Positions 1 through 10,317 of a DNA stretch of 33,840 nucleotides are shown here, in pieces (the stretch's first letter is position 1; every line of letters begins with the position of its first letter). Both the position numbers and the translations under genes were made by a program. A model generated the notes under the pieces. The model was not told the origin of the DNA. It searched no databases and saw only the letters and a program-made list of their open reading frames with translations. The DNA is from Rickettsia endosymbiont of Pseudomimeciton antennatum (GTDB lineage: Bacteria > Pseudomonadota > Alphaproteobacteria > Rickettsiales > Rickettsiaceae): contig JAJIYL010000025.1 of NCBI GenBank assembly GCA_020881195.1, forward strand, positions 1-33,840, given 5' to 3'.

Positions 1-94
1 CAAGGGGTGAGCGTGCTAGGTGTACATTTAGTACATGAGTACGCGAATGCCCCGAAGTTTTGCGGAGCCAATTCTTCAAAGCAGAAGAGTATAC
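1..94. repeat. Right part of an RPE-like palindromic element (family A), truncated by window start
   Basis: 'caaggggtgagcg...gcgaatgccccgaagttttgcggagccaattcttcaaagcagaagagtata' closely matches copies at ~10340-10467 (inside era) and ~32350-32478. Confidence 0.85.
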
Positions 95-135
95 CAGTTT
101 TTGGATTAGAATTTTTAAATTCTAATCCAAAACTG
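95..135. repeat. 41-bp near-perfect hairpin (cagtttttggattagaattt / aaattctaatccaaaactg)
   Basis: Self-complementary arms with one bulged T; directly abuts the family A repeat. Confidence 0.75.
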
Positions 136-368
136 AGGTTTTATAGCTAACCCGAATAGTATCTTTCATAGCAAACTGGTGTCTATTAGATACTTGCTAA
201 GATGTCTTAGGATTATGGGCTATTTTCCCTGTGACTTTTAAATTGTCCTGACCAATTCCACAGCTATTAATACTTGACAAAAATAATAGTTTGACTAGTT
301 TTAATAGTTATAAAGTTCCATATCTAACAGTAGAGTTATAGAAAATTTATAAAACTAAGGATTAAATT

Positions 369-1085
369 ATGTCCTCTTTGAAATATAAACGGGTCTTGCT
401 AAAAGTTTCTGGTGAAGCCTTAATGGGTGATAAGCAATTTGGTCACGAATATTCTGTAATACTAAGGATTGCTGAGGATATAAAGGAAGCAATAGAGCTT
501 GGTGTACAGGTATGCGTGGTTGTAGGCGGGGGTAATATTTATCGTGGCACTAATGCCTCATTTGGTATTGAAAGAGCTGCTGGTGATTATATTGGCATGC
601 TTGGTACGGTAATAAATGCACTTACTTTACAAAATATTATGGAAAGTTTAGGTGTTCATACTAGAGTCCTTTCGGCAATTCCCATGATAAGTGTTTGTGA
701 GCCTTATATACGTCGTAAAGCAAAAAGACATATAGAAAGAGGTAGAGTAGTAATTTTTTCCGGCGGAACTGGTAATCCATTTTGTACTACTGATAGTGCA
801 GGTGTCTTAAGAGCCATTGAAATGAACTGTGATTTATTATTAAAAGGCACTAAAGTTGACGGTGTATATGATTCGGATCCAACAAAAAACCCTAATGCAG
901 TAAAATACTCCACTATCAGCTATACTAATCTTCTAAAAGAGAATTTACAAGTTATGGATATTGCTGCTGTTGCCGTGGCTAGAGAAAATAACTTGCCAAT
1001 TAAAGTATTTTCAATTAAAGAGAAAGGTAATTTTGCAAAAGTACTGCAAGGCAAAGGTGAGTATACAAAAATTCAAGAAGGTTAA
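369..1085 (+). CDS. pyrH: UMP kinase
   Basis: Full-length 238 aa; [36 protein letters not shown] motifs; followed by frr as is usual. Confidence 0.97.
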   Translation: MSSLKYKRVLLKVSGEALMGDKQFGHEYSVILRIAEDIKEAIELGVQVCVVVGGGNIYRGTNASFGIERAAGDYIGMLGTVINALTLQNIMESLGVHTRVLSAIPMISVCEPYIRRKAKRHIERGRVVIFSGGTGNPFCTTDSAGVLRAIEMNCDLLLKGTKVDGVYDSDPTKNPNAVKYSTISYTNLLKENLQVMDIAAVAVARENNLPIKVFSIKEKGNFAKVLQGKGEYTKIQEG

Positions 1086-1090
1086 TAGGT

Positions 1091-1651
1091 ATGGATAAAT
1101 TAACTATACATAAAGAGTTGCAATCAAAAATGGATAGCTCGTTAAAGATATTGGACCACGAACTTAAGGGACTCAGAACTGGTAGAGCTTCAGTTAATTT
1201 ACTTGACCCGGTATTAGTTGAAGCGTATGGAGATAAAATACCCTTGTTACAAGTAGCGAGTCTTTCGACTCCAGATGCACGAACTATTACGGTGCAGGTG
1301 TGGGATAAATCTATGGTAAAAGCTGTAGAGAAGGCTATTGTTGATGCAAATCTAGGTCTAAATCCATCATCAGATGGACAGTTAGTCAGAATCACCATTC
1401 CATTACTTACTGAAGAACGTCGCAAAGAGCTTGTTAAATTTGCTCACAAATATGGAGAAAATACTAAAATTGCTTTGCGTAATATCAGAAGGGATGGTAA
1501 TGAAGATTTAAAAAAGTTAGAAAAAGACAATAACATAACTAAGGATGAATACCATAATTTTTCAGAAGAAATTCAAAAATTAACTGATGAGTATAGTAAT
1601 AAAGTTGACCTGCATGTTAAACAGAAAGAACAAGAAATAATGACTGTTTAG
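1091..1651 (+). CDS. frr: Ribosome recycling factor
   Basis: 186 aa; [63 protein letters not shown]. Confidence 0.97.
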   Translation: MDKLTIHKELQSKMDSSLKILDHELKGLRTGRASVNLLDPVLVEAYGDKIPLLQVASLSTPDARTITVQVWDKSMVKAVEKAIVDANLGLNPSSDGQLVRITIPLLTEERRKELVKFAHKYGENTKIALRNIRRDGNEDLKKLEKDNNITKDEYHNFSEEIQKLTDEYSNKVDLHVKQKEQEIMTV

Positions 1652-1659
1652 TCTATAGC

Positions 1660-1900
1660 TAATTCGGTTAGTATTACTCAGTCATTGCTAGGAGTTACTT
1701 CAGTGATGACGAAGTAATCTAATGAATATGGATTGCCACGACCACTATATGGTCTCGCTAATAGACGAGTTATAGGCATATACGTCATTGCGAGGAAGAC
1801 CGTAGGTCGATGAAGCAATCTATAAAAGCAACCAAAAATGGATTGCTTCGTTGACTTATACTCCCTCGCTAATAGACGTTAGTTTGCTGTGGATGATATA
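1660..1900. repeat. Mosaic dispersed repeat region (family M)
   Basis: Contains 'gtcattgcgaggaagaccgtaggtcgatgaagcaatc', 'atggattgcttcgt' and 'ctcgctaatagacg' modules recurring at ~10040-10315, ~14300-14500, ~19660-19830, ~24189-24395 and ~26315-26510. Confidence 0.8.
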
Positions 1901-1907
1901 TTGATGA

Positions 1908-3254
1908 ATGGTGTTTAGTTTAAGTATTAAAAAAATGATAGTATATCAACAACGAGAGCAAAGAAGCCTAACTAGGGAGCAAAAAGAAGCAGTTGGGTTG
2001 CTGTCAATTGGGACCTTTCTAGAATATTTTGACTTGATGCTCTATATACATATGGCAGTATTTCTTAATGAGTTATTTTTTCCACAAACTGATCCACACA
2101 GTAGCAGTATTCTTTCAGCTCTTTCCGTCTGTTCTACTTTTGTTTTTAGACCAATTGGTGCTGTACTATTTGGTTGGATAGGCGATAAAATAGGTCGCAA
2201 GGCTACGCTAGTTGTTACAACTTTTATGATGTCATTTTCTTGTTTGGTAATATTCTTTTTACCTACTTATGCTCAAATTGGTATTACTGCTTCGGTATTA
2301 ATCACTATTTGTCGGATAGTGCAAGGCATGTCATCCTTAGGAGAAGTAATAGGGGCTCAATTATATTTAACAGAAATAACTGTTCCACCAATGCAATATC
2401 CTGTTGTTGGTACCATTATAATATTTGCTAATTTAGGGGCAGTATTTGCTTTAGGGGTAGCTATGTTTGTCACTTCATATGGTTTTAATTGGCGATATGC
2501 TTTTTTATTTGGAGCAATTATTGCCATGGTGGGAGCAGTGGCAAGAACACGCCTTAGAGAAACTCCAGAATTTGCTGATGCAACCACAAGACTGCTAAAT
2601 GCACTTAAAAATTTCGGTTTAGAAAAAAAGCATATTACTAATCATAAAATGTTAAACGAGAAAGTTAATATGAAAACTATATTAGCTTATTTATCAATGG
2701 AATCGACTGGACCAATTATTTTTTATTTTGTATATATGCATTGTGGGGCTATACTTAAAAGCACCTTTAATTATAATTCTGAACAAATTATTGTTCATAA
2801 CTTGCTTGTTATAATAGCAGACGTACTTATCAGTATTCTATATACTTATTTGAGTTATAGAATAGATCCTATGAAAATTTTAAAAATGAAATTAGTAATT
2901 TTTGCTAGTACTATTATGTTTTTACCATATTTATTAATTAGTATTTCGTCTCCTTTCTATTTATTATTATGGCAGTTTTTTATATTGGTGTTTAAGATAG
3001 AAGCATTTCCAGCGGAATCAATATTTTATAAGCAATTTCCTGTATTTAAACGTTTTAGATGTGTCAGTATCTCATGTGCTGTGGTAAAGGCAATAATGGT
3101 TGTTGTTACATCTTTTGGATTAATTTATTTAATAGATTATTTTGGTAATTGGGGAATAGTAATATTATTTATGCCATTCATTGTATTATATGGGTTTGGT
3201 CTGTGTCATTTTGAAACATTAGAGAAGTTACGTAATAACTCAATATGTAGATAA
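1908..3254 (+). CDS. MFS transporter, ProP/metabolite:H+ symporter-like
   Basis: Multiple TM segments; 'GTFLEYFDLMLY', 'GWIGDKIGRKATLV' and 'RLRETPEF' MFS signatures; true start may be the downstream Met (MIVYQQ) at ~1935. Confidence 0.9.
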   Translation: MVFSLSIKKMIVYQQREQRSLTREQKEAVGLLSIGTFLEYFDLMLYIHMAVFLNELFFPQTDPHSSSILSALSVCSTFVFRPIGAVLFGWIGDKIGRKATLVVTTFMMSFSCLVIFFLPTYAQIGITASVLITICRIVQGMSSLGEVIGAQLYLTEITVPPMQYPVVGTIIIFANLGAVFALGVAMFVTSYGFNWRYAFLFGAIIAMVGAVARTRLRETPEFADATTRLLNALKNFGLEKKHITNHKMLNEKVNMKTILAYLSMESTGPIIFYFVYMHCGAILKSTFNYNSEQIIVHNLLVIIADVLISILYTYLSYRIDPMKILKMKLVIFASTIMFLPYLLISISSPFYLLLWQFFILVFKIEAFPAESIFYKQFPVFKRFRCVSISCAVVKAIMVVVTSFGLIYLIDYFGNWGIVILFMPFIVLYGFGLCHFETLEKLRNNSICR

Positions 3255-3332
3255 GCATAATTATTTTTATAAAATTACTCCCATGCTATTAGTGCAGATA
3301 TATTTTATGGTATAATATTATTTTAAACAACA

Positions 3333-3659
3333 TTGACTTTAATATTTAGGTATATAATGATTACAAATGAAGAAGTACAAAGAATAGCAAAACTTGCTAG
3401 GTTTGATTTTAGCCAAGAAGAGCTAAACAATTTTGCCTACCAATTGACTGAAATGATGAATATGATAGACATTTTTAACGATATAGATTGTAGTAACATT
3501 CAACCACTTACTTCAGTTTGTGACATGAACCAAAGAATGCGACATGATCAAGTATTGTATGATGACATCTCCGATGAATTATTTGCTAATTTACCAAGTG
3601 ATAAGACAGATCTTGCCAAAGAAGTAAAATGTTTTGTTGTGCCAAAAGTAGTAGAGTAA
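3333..3659 (+). CDS. gatC: Asp/Glu-tRNA(Asn/Gln) amidotransferase subunit C
   Basis: 'VQRIAKLARFDFSQEELNNFAYQL', 'FVVPKVVE' end; likely start at MITNEE (3357); immediately upstream of gatA. Confidence 0.93.
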   Translation: MTLIFRYIMITNEEVQRIAKLARFDFSQEELNNFAYQLTEMMNMIDIFNDIDCSNIQPLTSVCDMNQRMRHDQVLYDDISDELFANLPSDKTDLAKEVKCFVVPKVVE

Positions 3660-3662
3660 AAT

Positions 3663-5153
3663 ATGTCAGAAATTATAAAATTAACCATAACACAAGCCCT
3701 GAAAGCCATAAAAAACAGAGAATTTTCATGTGTTGAGCTGACTAAAGCTCATATTGCAGAAATGGATAAGCATAAAGAGCTAAATGCCTATATTACTGAA
3801 ACTACAGATATTGCTTTAGAGAAAGCTAAAATTGCTGATCAAAATTATCATAAGGGAATAGAAAGGTCATTAGAAGGAATTCCCATCTCTGTAAAAGATC
3901 TTTTTTGTACAAAAGGAGTTCTAACTACTGCAGGCTCAAGGATGCTTAGTAACTTTATACCAACATATGAATCTACTGTAAGTAATAAGGTTCAAGAGCA
4001 TGGTACAATAATGCTTGGTAAAACTAATATGGATGAATTTGCCATGGGATCTGCTAATATTACCAGCTATTTTGGTAACGTTATTAATCCTTGGAAGGCT
4101 GTAGATGCACCTTCTACTCCAATAGTTCCTGGTGGTTCCTCTGGAGGGGCATCAGCTTCTGTCAGTGCCTTTTTGGCTATGGCAGCTCTTGGGAGTGATA
4201 CAGGTGGCTCTGTTCGTCAACCTGCCAGTTATACCGGAATTGTTGGATTCAAACCAACATATGGTCGGTGTTCTAGATATGGTATGGTTGCTTTTGCTAG
4301 TTCACTTGACCAAGCTGGAGTGCTTACAAGAACTGTCGAGGATATTGCCTTAATGCTACAAGCCATGATGGGTTTTGATGAAAAGGATTCTACTTCTATA
4401 AACTCCGAGATACCACAACTAATACCTGCATGTAATGCTAGTGTAAAAAACATGAAGATAGGAGTCCCATTTGATATTATGAAACAAGACGGTATACAAC
4501 CGGATATTATTAAAATGTGGCAGCGTACTATCGATATTCTTAAAAATGATGGGGCAGAAATTATTGATATTTCATTACCACATTCTAAATATGCTCTAGC
4601 TGCATATTATGTGATAGCACCTGCTGAAACCTCATCTAACTTATCAAGATATGATGGTATAAGATATGGTTTTAGGGAAGGAAGTGAAGGAATATCTATT
4701 GAAGAAATGTATGAAAAAACAAGGAGTGATGGTTTTGGTTCTGAAGTTAAAAGGCGTATTATGATTGGTACTTATTTGCTTTCATCTACTCTTATGGATG
4801 CTTATTACTTAAAAGCACAAAAAATAAGACGCTTGATTTCAGATGATTTTAAGAAAGCTTTTGGGCAAGTTGAGGCAATAATTCTGCCATCTGCACCATC
4901 AGAAGCCTTTAATTTAGGTGAGAAACAAGATAATCCTGTGACAATGTATTTAAACGATTTATTTACTATTCCAGCTAGTCTTGCCGGTCTTCCTTGTTGT
5001 TCTGTACCTGCTGCATTATCTTCTAGAGGTTTGCCTCTTGGTATGCAAGTAATAGGCAAAGCCCTTGATGAATATAATACTATAAAAGTAGCAGCAGCAA
5101 TCGAGCGTGGTTCGAGAAATATTAGTTTTATATATTCTAATAAACGGAGTTAA
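3663..5153 (+). CDS. gatA: Asp/Glu-tRNA(Asn/Gln) amidotransferase subunit A
   Basis: Amidase signature '[33 protein letters not shown]', 496 aa. Confidence 0.97.
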   Translation: MSEIIKLTITQALKAIKNREFSCVELTKAHIAEMDKHKELNAYITETTDIALEKAKIADQNYHKGIERSLEGIPISVKDLFCTKGVLTTAGSRMLSNFIPTYESTVSNKVQEHGTIMLGKTNMDEFAMGSANITSYFGNVINPWKAVDAPSTPIVPGGSSGGASASVSAFLAMAALGSDTGGSVRQPASYTGIVGFKPTYGRCSRYGMVAFASSLDQAGVLTRTVEDIALMLQAMMGFDEKDSTSINSEIPQLIPACNASVKNMKIGVPFDIMKQDGIQPDIIKMWQRTIDILKNDGAEIIDISLPHSKYALAAYYVIAPAETSSNLSRYDGIRYGFREGSEGISIEEMYEKTRSDGFGSEVKRRIMIGTYLLSSTLMDAYYLKAQKIRRLISDDFKKAFGQVEAIILPSAPSEAFNLGEKQDNPVTMYLNDLFTIPASLAGLPCCSVPAALSSRGLPLGMQVIGKALDEYNTIKVAAAIERGSRNISFIYSNKRS

Positions 5154-5164
5154 TTGGATTATTT

Positions 5165-5308
5165 AGGTTCTGTGAAATATTTCCATTTAATGTGGAGATT
5201 TATAGGCGTTTTCGCCCACAGAACCGCAGCGTACATTTAGTACGTGAGGATTCGAGGACGAAAACAACGAAAAAATCGTCCATTAAATGGAAATATTTCA
5301 CAGAACCT
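5165..5308. repeat. RPE-like palindromic element (family B), 144 bp
   Basis: Inverted termini 'aggttctgtgaaatatttccatttaatg' / 'cattaaatggaaatatttcacagaacct'; core 'cgcagcgtacatttagtacgtgagga'. Confidence 0.9.
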
Positions 5309-5318
5309 AGAGTTTAGA

Positions 5319-6815
5319 ATGTCAGAGTTACCGATCTTATCAATAAGCATTTTCTTGCCTTTACTAAGTGCATTATATATCCTGCTGTTTATTAAACAAA
5401 GTAGGTCGGTTAATAAACAAATTTATGCGATATATGTTGCAGTTTTAAGCTCTGTACTGACATTAATATCTACTATTTACTTATTAGTTCAATTTGACAA
5501 TACATCAAAACTTTATCAGTTTGTCGAATGCTATAGTTGGGTTCAATCTATAGGTCTTGAATTCCACATCGGGGTTGATGGAATCTCAATATTCTTTGTT
5601 GTTCTGACAAGCTTTCTAACCCTTATCTGTATTATAGCTAGCCTATTTACCGTCAAAAAATATATCAAAGAATTTTTATTTTGTTTTTTATTAATTGAAT
5701 CTTTCTGCATTGGGGCTTTTTCCTCAATGAATTTACTATTATTTTACTTATTTTTTGAAGTAATATTAATCCCTATGTATATAATTATAGGAATTTGGGG
5801 GGGAGAAAATAGAGTTTACGCTACTGTAAAATTCTTCCTTTATACTTTCTTTGGTTCGGTATTTTTCTTATTATCACTCATATATATTTATAGCCAAGTT
5901 CATAGTTTTAATATGCTTGAGCTAAACGAATTACTACCTTCGTTAGCATTATCGGTACAGAAAGTTTTATGGTTGGCAATCTTTATAGCCTTAGCGGTAA
6001 AAGTTCCTATGATACCGTTTCACACTTGGCTGCCTGATGCACACGTACAAGCACCAACTGCTGGATCTGTCATTTTGGCTGGTATATTGTTAAAACTTGG
6101 AGCATATGGTTTTTTACGTGTATCATTACCAATGTTTCCGAATATATCAAAAGAATTTGCATTTTATGTATTAGTGCTGAGTATATTTGCTGTAATATAT
6201 GGTTCATTAGTGGCACTAGCCCAAAGAGACATGAAAAAGATGATAGCTTATTCATCGATAGCTCATATGGGCTACGTTACTGGTGGGATTTTTAGTTTGA
6301 CAGAAGTGGGAATTAAGGGGGCAATATATCAAATGATTAGTCACGGTGTGGTAGCATCTGCTTTGTTTTTGATAGTTGGTAGTTTATACGACAGATTACA
6401 TACTAAGGAGATAGACCAATATGGCGGTGTGGCAAATAAAATGCCAATACTTGCTACTTTTTTCATGATCGCCATGCTTGGTTCTATAGGTTTACCAGGT
6501 ACTAGCGGTTTTATAGGAGAATTCTTAAGCTTAATAGGTATTTATCAAGCTAATGTAGTGATAGCTATGATAAGTGCTGTGGGTATTATTCTTGGAGCTG
6601 TTTATATGCTAAAACTTTACAAAGAAGTAATGCTAGGACAAATTACTAATGCTCAGGTTGCAAACTTTAAAGATTTATATCTCTATGAAGTAGTTGCAAT
6701 TATGCCACTATGTATAGCAATAATTTACTTAGGTTTGCTGCCAAATGCAATTATCAACATGTTTGATGTGCCAACCCATAAAATTTTGTCACAACTATTA
6801 TCTGTTATAAAATAA
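5319..6815 (+). CDS. nuoM: NADH-quinone oxidoreductase subunit M
   Basis: 'HIGVDGISIFFVVLTSFLT', 'KVPMIPFHTWLPDAHVQAPTAGSVILAGILLKLGAYGFLR', 'AYSSIAHMGYVT'; the ORF track starts at 5244 inside the upstream palindrome, but MSELPIL at 5319 is the likely native start. Confidence 0.93.
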   Translation: MSELPILSISIFLPLLSALYILLFIKQSRSVNKQIYAIYVAVLSSVLTLISTIYLLVQFDNTSKLYQFVECYSWVQSIGLEFHIGVDGISIFFVVLTSFLTLICIIASLFTVKKYIKEFLFCFLLIESFCIGAFSSMNLLLFYLFFEVILIPMYIIIGIWGGENRVYATVKFFLYTFFGSVFFLLSLIYIYSQVHSFNMLELNELLPSLALSVQKVLWLAIFIALAVKVPMIPFHTWLPDAHVQAPTAGSVILAGILLKLGAYGFLRVSLPMFPNISKEFAFYVLVLSIFAVIYGSLVALAQRDMKKMIAYSSIAHMGYVTGGIFSLTEVGIKGAIYQMISHGVVASALFLIVGSLYDRLHTKEIDQYGGVANKMPILATFFMIAMLGSIGLPGTSGFIGEFLSLIGIYQANVVIAMISAVGIILGAVYMLKLYKEVMLGQITNAQVANFKDLYLYEVVAIMPLCIAIIYLGLLPNAIINMFDVPTHKILSQLLSVIK

Positions 6816-6847
6816 TCACTTAAATTTAATATTATTATTTTGATGAA

Positions 6848-7672
6848 TTACTCATTGAATTGCTCTTTAATAATTCGATTTTCAAGACTATTTTTTTGAT
6901 CAAATAGTAATTTGATCATTTTGTTTTTTGCTGATTTAATTAATACTGACTTAATATCATCAAATTCCTGGAAATCTGCAGCTGCATTTACTGGTCTTTT
7001 ATTACTTTCTAAAATTTCAAATTTTATAGTAGTGGAAAATGGTAGTAACGCACCGTGCCAACGTCTTGGACGAAAAGGACAAATTGGTGTTAGGCATAAT
7101 ACATTTGACTCAAGTGGCAAAATAGGTCCGCCGGCAGATAAGTTATAAGCACTACTACCAGCTGGAGTTGCAACCATTGCCCCATCAGCTACTAATTCAC
7201 TCATACGCTCAACTTGATCAATTTCTATCTTAAATTTAGCAGCTTGGTTGGTTTTACGAAATATTGAGACTTCATTAATGGCTAGGGCGGTGTAGGTTTT
7301 ACTATCTACGCTTTCTACTTGCATTTCTAAAGGGTATAAATGAGAAACTATCGATTCTTGTAAATTATCTACTAATTTTTCGACAATAATTGGATTCATT
7401 AAAAACCCAATATTGCCAGAATTAATTCCATAAAAAGGAATGTTTAGGTGCATATAACGATGTATCGCATGCAATAATTCTCCATCTCCACCAACTACAA
7501 TAATTATTTCGGCTTCTTCCACTTTACAGAATTGATAAAATAGTTCAAGTTGCTTAACTAGTTCTAACGACTTCGTGGAACTGTTATAAATAATCGCAAT
7601 TTTATTTAAATCGATTTTAGTTTTTGCCAACATAAATACAATAGATGGTTGATTATTAATACAAAAAAACAT
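6848..7672 (-). CDS. nadK: NAD kinase
   Basis: 'VVGGDGELLHAIH', 'YGINSGNIGFLMN', 'ATPAGSSAYNLSAGGPILP'; likely start at MLAKTK (~7633). Confidence 0.93.
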   Translation of the reverse strand: MFFCINNQPSIVFMLAKTKIDLNKIAIIYNSSTKSLELVKQLELFYQFCKVEEAEIIIVVGGDGELLHAIHRYMHLNIPFYGINSGNIGFLMNPIIVEKLVDNLQESIVSHLYPLEMQVESVDSKTYTALAINEVSIFRKTNQAAKFKIEIDQVERMSELVADGAMVATPAGSSAYNLSAGGPILPLESNVLCLTPICPFRPRRWHGALLPFSTTIKFEILESNKRPVNAAADFQEFDDIKSVLIKSAKNKMIKLLFDQKNSLENRIIKEQFNE

Positions 7673-8274
7673 GAAGCTAGTACATCACTTAAAAAATGTC
7701 CTCCCATTAATATGCGACTTAGCCCGACTAATGAACCAAAAATTAAGGCGATATTATAGATTCTTGAAAAATATATAAAAGGAGCAATATAAGAAAGACT
7801 AGTTAAGCTATACCCCATAGCTGCATGCCCTGATGGAAATGAGCAATTATGTACACATTCATTAGAGATTGAGAAAGCTCGAGTAAAATTTTTGGAACCA
7901 TTAAAATCTTTAATTTGTACAGGACGAGCCCTACCAAAATGTTCTTTAAATATACAATTCACCAATAATCCAGGACCTATTGCCGTAGATAAAATTATAT
8001 AAAATCCTCCAGAAATAATAAGCCTATTAAAAGTTTTGTACTTAACAATTAAGTAAAATAAATATAATGACGTTATTATAAGTAGTAATATAGTTAATAT
8101 CGGAATAATTTCAAACAATAATAGGACAATATTATTGTCACGGTAAATAAATCCATCCTTATTGTCGTAGAATAATTTTGAGAAATCTACATCAAAATTA
8201 GGAAATAGTACGGTCAATAGTAAGATTATACCAAAGGTGAATATGTTAGTATAAACTAAATTAGTATTAATCAT
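7606..8274 (-). CDS. PAP2-family phosphatase (membrane phospholipid/undecaprenyl phosphatase-like)
   Basis: PAP2 motifs 'KEHFGRARP', 'CSFPSGHAAMG', 'SRILMGGHFLSDV'; several TM segments. Confidence 0.88.
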   Translation of the reverse strand: MINTNLVYTNIFTFGIILLLTVLFPNFDVDFSKLFYDNKDGFIYRDNNIVLLLFEIIPILTILLLIITSLYLFYLIVKYKTFNRLIISGGFYIILSTAIGPGLLVNCIFKEHFGRARPVQIKDFNGSKNFTRAFSISNECVHNCSFPSGHAAMGYSLTSLSYIAPFIYFSRIYNIALIFGSLVGLSRILMGGHFLSDVLASCFFVLIINHLLYLCWQKLKSI

Positions 8275-8337
8275 AGACTAAAAGCCAAAAATAAGTTATA
8301 AAAGCATACACAAACCATACATAATATAGAAGTTAAC

Positions 8338-10011
8338 ATGTCATTCAACATTAAAAATCATAAAAATGATTTACTATTTTTACCACTTGGCGGTGCAAAT
8401 GAAATAGGCATAAACGTCAATCTATATCATTATAAGGGAAAGTGGTTGATGGTTGACTGTGGCAGCGGTTTTGCCGATAGCTATTTACCAGGTGTTGATA
8501 TGATAATTGCTGATATTAGTTTTATTGAACAATATAAAAAAGATATATTGGCTTTAGTTCTAACTCACTCACACGAAGATCATTTGGGAGCAGTCCAATA
8601 TTTGTGGAACAGTCTAAAATGCCCAATATATGCCACTACCTTTACTGCAAATTTTCTAAAACTTAGATTAGCCGAATATGATTTTGCTAAAACTATAAAA
8701 ATCCATGAAGTAAAACCTTCAGCAAAAATAAATCTTGACCCATTCCAATTAGAAATGGTACCTCTAACCCATTCAGCTCCAGAAATGCAGGCAATTATGA
8801 TACGCACAGAAGCTGGTAATATTTTTCATACTGGGGATTGGAAATTTGATCATGATCCTTTACTCGGTGAGAAAGCTGACGATGCTCTACTAAAATCCTA
8901 TGGTGATGAGGGGGTTCTAGCTTTAGTTTGTGATTCAACTAATGTATTTAATGAAGGAACTTCTGGCTCGGAAGGAGAAGTACGTAAAAGTTTAGTAGAT
9001 ATTATAGCGGGTTGTCCCCAGATGATCGTGGTCACAACTTTTGCTTCAAATTTGGCACGGCTTGAAACTATAATTCATGCAGGTCAGATGGCTGGAAGAA
9101 AAGTAGTACTATCGGGAAGAAGTTTGCATAGAATTTTGCTTGCGGCACGGGAAAGTGGCTATATGAAAGATATTGCTCCTTTAATTGATGAACGGGATGT
9201 AGCAAGATTTAAAAGGCAAGAACTTTTAATTGTTGCCACTGGATGTCAAGGCGAACCTCTAGCAGCTACTGCCAAAATGGCAAATAATAGTCACCCTAGT
9301 ATCAAGTTAGCTCCTAAAGATACAGTTATATTCTCTTCAAAAATTATTCCTGGCAATGAAAAGAAAATTTTTCGTATGTTTAATATTTTTGTAAGAGCAG
9401 GAATTGAAGTGGTAACTGAACGAGATCATTTTGTTCATGTTTCTGGACATCCAGCAATTGACGAACTCAAGCAAATGTATTCTTTAATTAGACCGCAAAT
9501 TTGCGTACCAGTACATGGTGAGCCGGTACATATACATGAGCAAGCAAAATTAGCTCGTAAAAATGGTATAAAGCATGCTGTTGAAGTAGAAAATGGTAGC
9601 TTAGTATTACTTGATCCTCATAATCCTCGTATTTTAACTAAGGTAGCAACAGGTTATTTAGCCGTTGACGGCAATTATCTTTTACCAGCGGAATCACCAA
9701 TTTTTAGAACTCGTAGACGTATGCGTGATGATGGTATAGTAGTTGCTTCTCTGATAATAAATAAAAAGGGTGGACTTGCCTGTAGACCCATTTTATCTAT
9801 GCCAGGACTTCTTGACTCTGATGATGATGCACAGCTAATTGATATAATCAAAGATGATATTGCTGAAACGGTAGAAATTCAAGGAAAATCAAAAGGTGCT
9901 ATCCTTAATGAACAGATCGAAAATGCTGTAAGATCGGCTATTCGCAAAACATTGAAACATGAAATGAATAAATCGCCTCTTATCATAGTTAATGTGGAGA
10001 GAGCTATTTGA
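8338..10011 (+). CDS. rnj: Ribonuclease J (metallo-beta-lactamase/beta-CASP)
   Basis: 'LTHSHEDHLGAVQYLW', 'HTGDWKFDHDPLLGE', 'HVSGHPAIDELKQMYSLIRPQICVPVHGE'. Confidence 0.93.
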   Translation: MSFNIKNHKNDLLFLPLGGANEIGINVNLYHYKGKWLMVDCGSGFADSYLPGVDMIIADISFIEQYKKDILALVLTHSHEDHLGAVQYLWNSLKCPIYATTFTANFLKLRLAEYDFAKTIKIHEVKPSAKINLDPFQLEMVPLTHSAPEMQAIMIRTEAGNIFHTGDWKFDHDPLLGEKADDALLKSYGDEGVLALVCDSTNVFNEGTSGSEGEVRKSLVDIIAGCPQMIVVTTFASNLARLETIIHAGQMAGRKVVLSGRSLHRILLAARESGYMKDIAPLIDERDVARFKRQELLIVATGCQGEPLAATAKMANNSHPSIKLAPKDTVIFSSKIIPGNEKKIFRMFNIFVRAGIEVVTERDHFVHVSGHPAIDELKQMYSLIRPQICVPVHGEPVHIHEQAKLARKNGIKHAVEVENGSLVLLDPHNPRILTKVATGYLAVDGNYLLPAESPIFRTRRRMRDDGIVVASLIINKKGGLACRPILSMPGLLDSDDDAQLIDIIKDDIAETVEIQGKSKGAILNEQIENAVRSAIRKTLKHEMNKSPLIIVNVERAI

Positions 10012-10039
10012 ATTAGGTTCTGTTGACAAAATTAATGAG

Positions 10040-10315
10040 ATGTATGCTCCGCTTAAACGCATAGGCGTCAATTTAAGAAAATAGTAGTCGAAAAACCGTC
10101 TATTAGCGAGGAGCTACTTATAGTAGCGACGAAGCAATCCATAAATTAGAATAAATCTGGATTGCTTCGTCGTGTTTACACACTCCTCGCAATGACGTAT
10201 GTGTTTAAAAACAGTCATGCCTCCTCGCAATGACAGGGTGTTGTAAAGCGGCTCTTCGCTAATAGACGTCTTGTACTTTAACTTTTTTTCGTGAACGCTC
10301 ACTGTAAGGTTTAAT
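10040..10315. repeat. Mosaic dispersed repeat region (family M)
   Basis: 'gtctattagcgaggagctacttatagtagcgacgaagcaatccat', 'ggattgcttcgtcg', 'ctcctcgcaatgac', 'ctaatagacgtcttgtactttaactttttttcgtgaacgctcac'. Confidence 0.82.
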
Positions 10316-10317
10316 TC

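Noticed and set aside
95-135. Hairpin considered as an intrinsic terminator
   Set aside because: Stem is AT-rich and no clear U-tract follows; could equally be part of a repeat, so kept only as a hairpin.
1015-1425. 136-aa minus-strand ORF antisense to pyrH/frr
   Set aside because: Lies opposite confidently identified genes and has no recognisable motif.
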